A stretch of DNA of 17,255 nt, taken from assembly GCA_023432805.1 (NCBI GenBank), contig JAEYUG010000092.1, positions 1-17,255 of the forward strand, given 5' to 3'. Each line of letters starts with the position of its first letter. Position 1 is the stretch's first letter. A program made the translations under genes and the position numbers. This stretch comes from Bacteroidota bacterium. Lineage in GTDB: Bacteria; Bacteroidota; Ignavibacteria; SZUA-365. The notes under the pieces are model-generated. The model was not told the origin of the DNA. It searched no databases and worked only from the letters and a program-made list of their open reading frames with translations. Shown one piece after another: positions 13,401 to 17,255 of this stretch.

Positions 13401-15644
13401 ATGAGTCGATTCGCGACAGGTGTATGGGCTGTGCTGATGGTGCTGGTGTTCGCAGAATGTGGAACACCGGTGCATATCGTCGTGCCCTCCGATCTGCGCA
13501 GCGAGGCGCGACGGGATTCGCTCGTCGCAGCATGGGCGCCCAACTTCGCGAATCTCACCGTCTTCGTCGATGCGGGACACGGCGGCACCGACCGCACGAG
13601 CATGGGTCCCGCCGGCGATGTGGTCGAGGCCGATGTGAATCTGCGCGTGGCGCTCCGCCTGCGCGACCTGCTCGCAAAAGCCGGCGCCCGCGTGGTCATG
13701 AGCCGCGAGACCGATGTGACAGTGCCCCTCTCCGCACGCGCCCAGCAGGCGAACGTCAACAATGCCGACATGTTCGTCTCCATCCACCACAACGCGGCGC
13801 AGAACGACCAGACGAATTACACGGCGACCTTCTATCATGCGCGCGCGGGAGACATGGTCTACAAGGCCTCGAGCCATGACCTGGCCCGCTACATCCAGCG
13901 CGATCTGAGCTATGCGATGGGCGTGCCCGGCGGACTCTCCAGCTTCGACGGCACGATGTCCGATTACGACGTCGCACCGAACGAGGGATTCCACGTGCTG
14001 CGCGAAACGCGCATGACGGCAGTGCTGGTCGAATGCTCCTTCTTCACGAGCGCGTACGAAGAGCAGCGCCTCCGCCGCGACGACTACAACGACATCCAGG
14101 CCTGGGGCATCTTCCGCGGCATCGCGCGCTATCTGCAGGCCGGCATTCCCGTCCTGCGTCTCGCCTCGCCCCTCGTCTTCGCTTCCCGGAAACCGACCAT
14201 CGACATCGAGGTCACCGACCGCAGCGACATCCGCGACGAATCCGTGCGCGTCTTCATCAACGGCCGCGAAGAGGGCTTCTCCTTCAACCGGAAGACCCGC
14301 CGCATCACCGTCACCCCCACCGACGAACTCAGCGACGGCTACCACCTGCTCAGTGCGCAGGTGCGCAACGCGGGCGGCAACAGCAGCGCTCCCTTCGAGG
14401 TGTACTTCGCCGTGGGCCGTCCCCCGGCCGCCCTGCGCTCCACAGCCGAACCGGCAATGGTGCCCGACGACGACGGCGCCTACAGCGTCATCACCATCAC
14501 GGCCGTCGACAGCGCGGGCAATCCCGTGCCCGACGGACTCCCGCTCCGCTTCCAGACCAGCACCGGCGTCGACACAATGCTTGCCCTGCGCGGCGGCGCG
14601 GCCCGCATCCCCCTCTATCCCGCGAAGCGCGCCCGCGTGACCTTTTCCGCGAGCAATGGTCCCATCAAGACCGAGGGCGCCGTCACCAGCTCGCCCGACG
14701 CGCGCTACACCCGCGGATTCATCGTCGGCGCCGACGGACAGCCCGTCGCACACGCGGAGATCCAGCTTCCCGGCGGCCGCACCGTCACCGCGAGCGAGGC
14801 CGGCGAGTACGTGATCGCCGGCGCCGCGCCCACCGGCATCGAAATCACCATCCGCGCGCCCGGCTGGTACGCGCGCCAGGAGGCCCTCACGCCGCAGATG
14901 GTGCAGGATCCCATCATCCTCTCGCCCGTCGCCAACGGCGTGCTGCGCGGCGTGCCCGTGCTCGTCGAGCTCTTCACGGCGAAGGCGGAATCCGACGGCA
15001 GCCGTGCCGACGGCCGCATCATGCGCTCCCTTGTGGATCTGCTCGAAGCCAGCGGCGCCCGCGTGGTGCTGCTGCACGAGTTCGCGGGGAAACGTCGTGA
15101 CAGCGTGCTTGCGTCGCTTCCGACGGCTGCCCTCGTGCAGCTCGGAGAGCAGTCCGCCAAACGTGCCACCATCCGCGTCAACGCCCTCCCCGCTTCCCTC
15201 AAGCTCGCACAGAGTCTCGCGCGCATGCTGGGCGTGCACGGCGTCACCGCCGTCGACAAGACGCCGCAGCGCATCAGCGCGGCCAACACGCAGGCGAAGC
15301 GTACCCAGCTCGCGCTGCTCGTGCCTCGTGCGGATGCGCGCGGCTACGAGGCGCGCGCCCTGCCCTGGCATGCGGCGCAGCACGCCTGGGCGCTGTACCA
15401 GAGCCTTGCCGGCTCCGCGGGCTATGCCGCGCGCGGTTCGCGCACGATCGAGGCCGTGGTGGCCGATCGTGCGAGCGGTGCGCCCGCGCCCTACGCGACC
15501 GTCGAACTCAACGGCACCATGCGCGGCGTGACCGACGTCCGCGGCATCTGCATCTTCCGATGGGTGAGCACGGCGCACGACGACGTGCGTGCGGCGAACC
15601 CCGACCTCCACACTGTCACCTCGGTGAAGACCACCATCGAGTAG
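13401..15644 (+). CDS. Exported N-acetylmuramoyl-L-alanine amidase (Amidase_3) with accessory and degenerate second amidase-like domain
   Basis: The 747-residue protein starts with a signal sequence (hydrophobic core about 6-18). Amidase_3 spans about 52-246 with all zinc and catalytic residues: VDAGHGG (H60), VVEADVN (E76), SIHHNA (H129) and AVLVECSFF (E211). It should cleave the amide between MurNAc and L-Ala in the periplasm. Beta-rich domains follow: Ig-like about 265-336, invasin-like about 352-432 (YSVITITAVDSAGNPVPDGLPLRF), and carboxypeptidase-regulatory-like about 436-485. Residues about 518-582 then align with the amidase itself (DGRIMRSLVDLLEASGARVVLLHE against NLRVALRLRDLLAKAGARVVMSRE) but lack the metal ligands. 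A final regulatory-like segment covers about 682-722. The start is at 13401, not in the repeats upstream. The spmA homologue begins 1 nt after the stop, so the genes are co-transcribed. Confidence 0.9.
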   Translation: MSRFATGVWAVLMVLVFAECGTPVHIVVPSDLRSEARRDSLVAAWAPNFANLTVFVDAGHGGTDRTSMGPAGDVVEADVNLRVALRLRDLLAKAGARVVMSRETDVTVPLSARAQQANVNNADMFVSIHHNAAQNDQTNYTATFYHARAGDMVYKASSHDLARYIQRDLSYAMGVPGGLSSFDGTMSDYDVAPNEGFHVLRETRMTAVLVECSFFTSAYEEQRLRRDDYNDIQAWGIFRGIARYLQAGIPVLRLASPLVFASRKPTIDIEVTDRSDIRDESVRVFINGREEGFSFNRKTRRITVTPTDELSDGYHLLSAQVRNAGGNSSAPFEVYFAVGRPPAALRSTAEPAMVPDDDGAYSVITITAVDSAGNPVPDGLPLRFQTSTGVDTMLALRGGAARIPLYPAKRARVTFSASNGPIKTEGAVTSSPDARYTRGFIVGADGQPVAHAEIQLPGGRTVTASEAGEYVIAGAAPTGIEITIRAPGWYARQEALTPQMVQDPIILSPVANGVLRGVPVLVELFTAKAESDGSRADGRIMRSLVDLLEASGARVVLLHEFAGKRRDSVLASLPTAALVQLGEQSAKRATIRVNALPASLKLAQSLARMLGVHGVTAVDKTPQRISAANTQAKRTQLALLVPRADARGYEARALPWHAAQHAWALYQSLAGSAGYAARGSRTIEAVVADRASGAPAPYATVELNGTMRGVTDVRGICIFRWVSTAHDDVRAANPDLHTVTSVKTTIE

Positions 15645-15645
15645 C

Positions 15646-16611
15646 ATGCTCAACCACATCTGGTTCGCCCTCATCGCCATCGGGATCCTCGTCGCTGCGG
15701 GACGCGACATCCACGACAGCGTGACCGACCGGCACGCGAACGGGGCGGTGTGGACGATCGACGGCGAAGCCCTCGCCGGCTCCCCGCGATCGACGGCCTT
15801 CCGCGCGCCCGTGCGCCTGCGCGCATCGGAGCTTCGGATGCGATTCTCCGATATCATCGTGCCCGACAGCGGACTCGTCGCCACCGCATCACTGACCCTC
15901 GGCAGCGCGGGTCGCGGCACGATCGCTCTGACACTGGGGGAGGATGCACCGCCGCGGCTCGTGGAGATCGCCCGCGCCCAGGGCGATGCCGCCCTGCTGC
16001 GCGGCACCCTCGCCTCGCCGCCCCATCCGGGGGAAGCCTCCCTGCGCGTGACCTTCGATCCCGTCCGCCTCGTGTGGATGCGGGCCGTGACGAACGCCGC
16101 GTTCAGCGCGGCTGGCACGGCGGTGGAGATCGCGCTGGGACTCATCGGCATCATGGCGCTGTGGCTGGGTGTGATGAAGGTCGCCGAGGAGGCGGGACTC
16201 GTGCTCGTGCTTTCGCGCGCGGTCGCGCCGCTCACGCGGCGGATCTTTCCGGACGTGCCGCCCGAGCATCCCGCCGTGGCGGCGATGCTGATGAACATTT
16301 CGGCGAACATGCTGGGATTGGGCAACGCGGCAACGCCCTTCGGCCTGAAGGCGATGGAGGAACTCAACAAGCTCAACACCCGCGCGGGCACGGCCACGGA
16401 TGCGATGGTCACCTTTCTCGCGCTGAACACCTCCTGCGTGACACTCGTGCCGGCGACGGCGATCGCGATCCGCGCCGCGGCGGGATCGGCCGATCCCGCC
16501 CTCATCATCGGTACCTCGTTTCTCGCCTCGCTGACCGCGACGATTGCGGGTCTCACCATGTCGCGGCTGCTGCGGCGCACGCGCATGTACCGGCTCGAGC
16601 GTCATGACTGA
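15646..16611 (+). CDS. spmA: SpmA-like membrane protein (nucleoside-recognition/Gate domain) with a large insertion
   Basis: The 321-residue protein begins MLNHIWFALIAIGILVAA, as SpmA does. It resumes SpmA similarity only at about residue 145: AAFSAAGTAVEIALGLIGIMALWLGVMKVAEEAG, FPDVPPEHPAVAAMLMNISANMLGLGNAATPFGLKAMEELNKLN, FLALNTSCVTLVPATAIAIRAAAGSADP. Bacillus SpmA is about 196 residues. The extra stretch of about 115 residues (27-142) lies right after the first membrane helix; its alternating pattern (RLRASELRMRFSDI, VATASLTLG, TIALTLG) suggests a soluble beta domain. SpmA and SpmB are needed for spore-core dehydration in Bacillus, but homologues are common in non-sporulating bacteria, where the role is unclear. 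It starts 1 nt after the amidase and overlaps spmB by 8 bp. Confidence 0.88.
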   Translation: MLNHIWFALIAIGILVAAGRDIHDSVTDRHANGAVWTIDGEALAGSPRSTAFRAPVRLRASELRMRFSDIIVPDSGLVATASLTLGSAGRGTIALTLGEDAPPRLVEIARAQGDAALLRGTLASPPHPGEASLRVTFDPVRLVWMRAVTNAAFSAAGTAVEIALGLIGIMALWLGVMKVAEEAGLVLVLSRAVAPLTRRIFPDVPPEHPAVAAMLMNISANMLGLGNAATPFGLKAMEELNKLNTRAGTATDAMVTFLALNTSCVTLVPATAIAIRAAAGSADPALIIGTSFLASLTATIAGLTMSRLLRRTRMYRLERHD

Positions 16612-17149
16612 GATCCTCCGCAACATCGTGTCGGTCATTTCGGCCCTTGCCATCCCGCTGCTGATGCTCGGCTTCCTCGCCTATGGTGCGTGGAAGAAGG
16701 TGAAGGTGTACGAAACCGCGGTGGAGGGGGCGAAGGAGGGATTCCAGGTCGCCATCCGCATCATTCCCTACCTCGTGCTGATGCTCGTGTCGATCGCGAT
16801 CTTCCGTGCCAGCGGGGCGATGGACGTGCTGATCGCCGTGCTGCGTCCCGCCACCGACGCGCTGGGATTCCCGGCCGAGGTATTGCCGATGGCCTTCATG
16901 CGTCCCTTGAGCGGATCGGGTTCCCTGGGCATCATGACCGAGATCATGAAGGTCCACGGACCCGACTCCTTCATCGGCGTGCTCACCTCGACCCTCTACG
17001 GATCGACCGAGACCACCTTCTACGTGCTGGCCGTGTACTTCGGGGCGGTGGGCATCCGCAACACCCGTCACGCCCTTCCAACGGGACTCTTCGCCGACTT
17101 CATCTCCTTCATCGCCGCCACCCTCTTCGTCACCCTCCTGCTGGGTTAA
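16604..17149 (+). CDS. spmB: SpmB-like membrane protein (nucleoside-recognition/Gate domain)
   Basis: The 181-residue protein has the normal length for SpmB, with membrane segments at about 8-28, 52-66, 120-146 and 160-180. Family motifs are EGAKEGFQVAIRIIPYLVLMLV, LPMAFMRPLSGSGSLGIM, DSFIGVLTSTLYGSTETTFYVLAVYFGAVG and NTRHALPTGLFADF. The ATG at 16604 overlaps the spmA stop by 8 bp, indicating coupled translation, and the pair probably forms one membrane complex. Together with the upstream amidase the layout mirrors dacB-spmA-spmB of Bacillus, with an amidase in place of the carboxypeptidase. No sporulation genes are near, so a role in envelope maintenance or small-molecule transport is an inference. 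The stop is followed at once by inverted hairpin repeats. Confidence 0.9.
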   Translation: MTEILRNIVSVISALAIPLLMLGFLAYGAWKKVKVYETAVEGAKEGFQVAIRIIPYLVLMLVSIAIFRASGAMDVLIAVLRPATDALGFPAEVLPMAFMRPLSGSGSLGIMTEIMKVHGPDSFIGVLTSTLYGSTETTFYVLAVYFGAVGIRNTRHALPTGLFADFISFIAATLFVTLLLG

Positions 17150-17255
17150 CCGGGAGGACGGACGCCCTCGTTCGTCCCTACCGAATCTTCCGTGCCCCGG
17201 GAGGACGGACGCCCTCGTCCGTCCCTACCGAATCTTGCGTCGTGCTGGACGGACG
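17150..17255 (-). repeat. Tandem 47-nt hairpin repeats at the end of the amidase-spmAB operon
   Basis: Two copies (from 17150 and 17197, period 47) each contain CCGGGA, arm GGACGGACG, loop CCCT, arm CGTCCGTCC and a shared flank CCTACCGAATCTT. They are in the opposite orientation to the copies at 7967-13379. In the first copy the right arm is CGTTCGTCC, a change that keeps pairing as G-U. A third copy starts at 17247 and runs off the window. Their place directly after the spmB stop suggests a role at the transcript end. Confidence 0.9.

Noticed and set aside
13410..13420. Lipoprotein signal for the amidase
   Set aside because: The segment VFAEC has Glu before the Cys, which does not fit a normal lipobox, so a plain signal peptide or membrane anchor is preferred.
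13071..16586. Very long minus-strand open frame (1171 codons)
   Set aside because: It is antisense to the amidase, spmA and methyltransferase genes, which have clear family motifs. Long antisense frames are common in GC-rich coding DNA, and its translation shows no domain.

Overview
The window looks like chromosomal DNA from a free-living, GC-rich member of the Bacteroidota/Chlorobi (FCB) group, possibly Kapabacteria- or Ignavibacteria-like. That placement is an inference. It rests on putative promoters with a TAnnTT[C/G]G -7 element (10329, 13390, and on the minus strand 7934 and 9435) instead of classical -10 boxes, on spmA/spmB homologues with no sporulation genes in view, and on overall gene style. 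No rRNA, tRNA, CRISPR array, transposase or integrase was seen.

Layout. (1) 2-2479, plus strand: the 3' part of an AddA/RecB-like helicase-nuclease gene; its start and Walker A lie outside the window. (2) 2476-7900, minus strand, read right to left: a saccharopine/lysine-dehydrogenase-family gene, then a GtrB/ArnC-like glycosyltransferase, a hexapeptide acyltransferase, a WecE-like sugar aminotransferase and a polytopic membrane protein. The genes overlap or nearly touch. The last four are visibly AT-richer than their surroundings and look like a transferred glycan-modification cassette. (3) 7937-9421, minus: another polytopic GT-C-like membrane protein. (4) 9476-10177, plus: a small secreted protein and a small conserved-looking protein. 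(5) 10376-12183, plus: an ABC/OLD-type ATPase overlapping a DUF4276/TOPRIM-like gene, a two-gene arrangement typical of phage-defence modules (AbiL/RloB-like). (6) 12526-13296, plus: a SAM-dependent methyltransferase. (7) 13401-17149, plus: a three-gene operon of an exported Amidase_3 enzyme followed by spmA and spmB homologues.

The thread through the window is a family of short hairpins with the core GGACG-loop-CGTCC. The typical unit has arms GGACGGACG and CGTCCGTCC, loop AGGG and a TCCC tail. Copies lie at 7967, 9436 (half), 10183, 13328, 13355, 17156 and 17203. Arm variants with matching changes on both sides lie at 1028, 1056, 12244 and 13299. Most sit at gene ends, but one pair is embedded in frame in the helicase gene and one copy supplies the C-terminus of a membrane protein.

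How the genes may work together: the AT-rich cassette has the logic of the Arn pathway (make an amino sugar, acylate it, load it on undecaprenyl phosphate, transfer it by a membrane enzyme). The ATPase/DUF4276 pair probably acts as one immune module. The amidase-spmA-spmB operon recalls the dacB-spmA-spmB arrangement of Bacillus, with a different peptidoglycan hydrolase in front.
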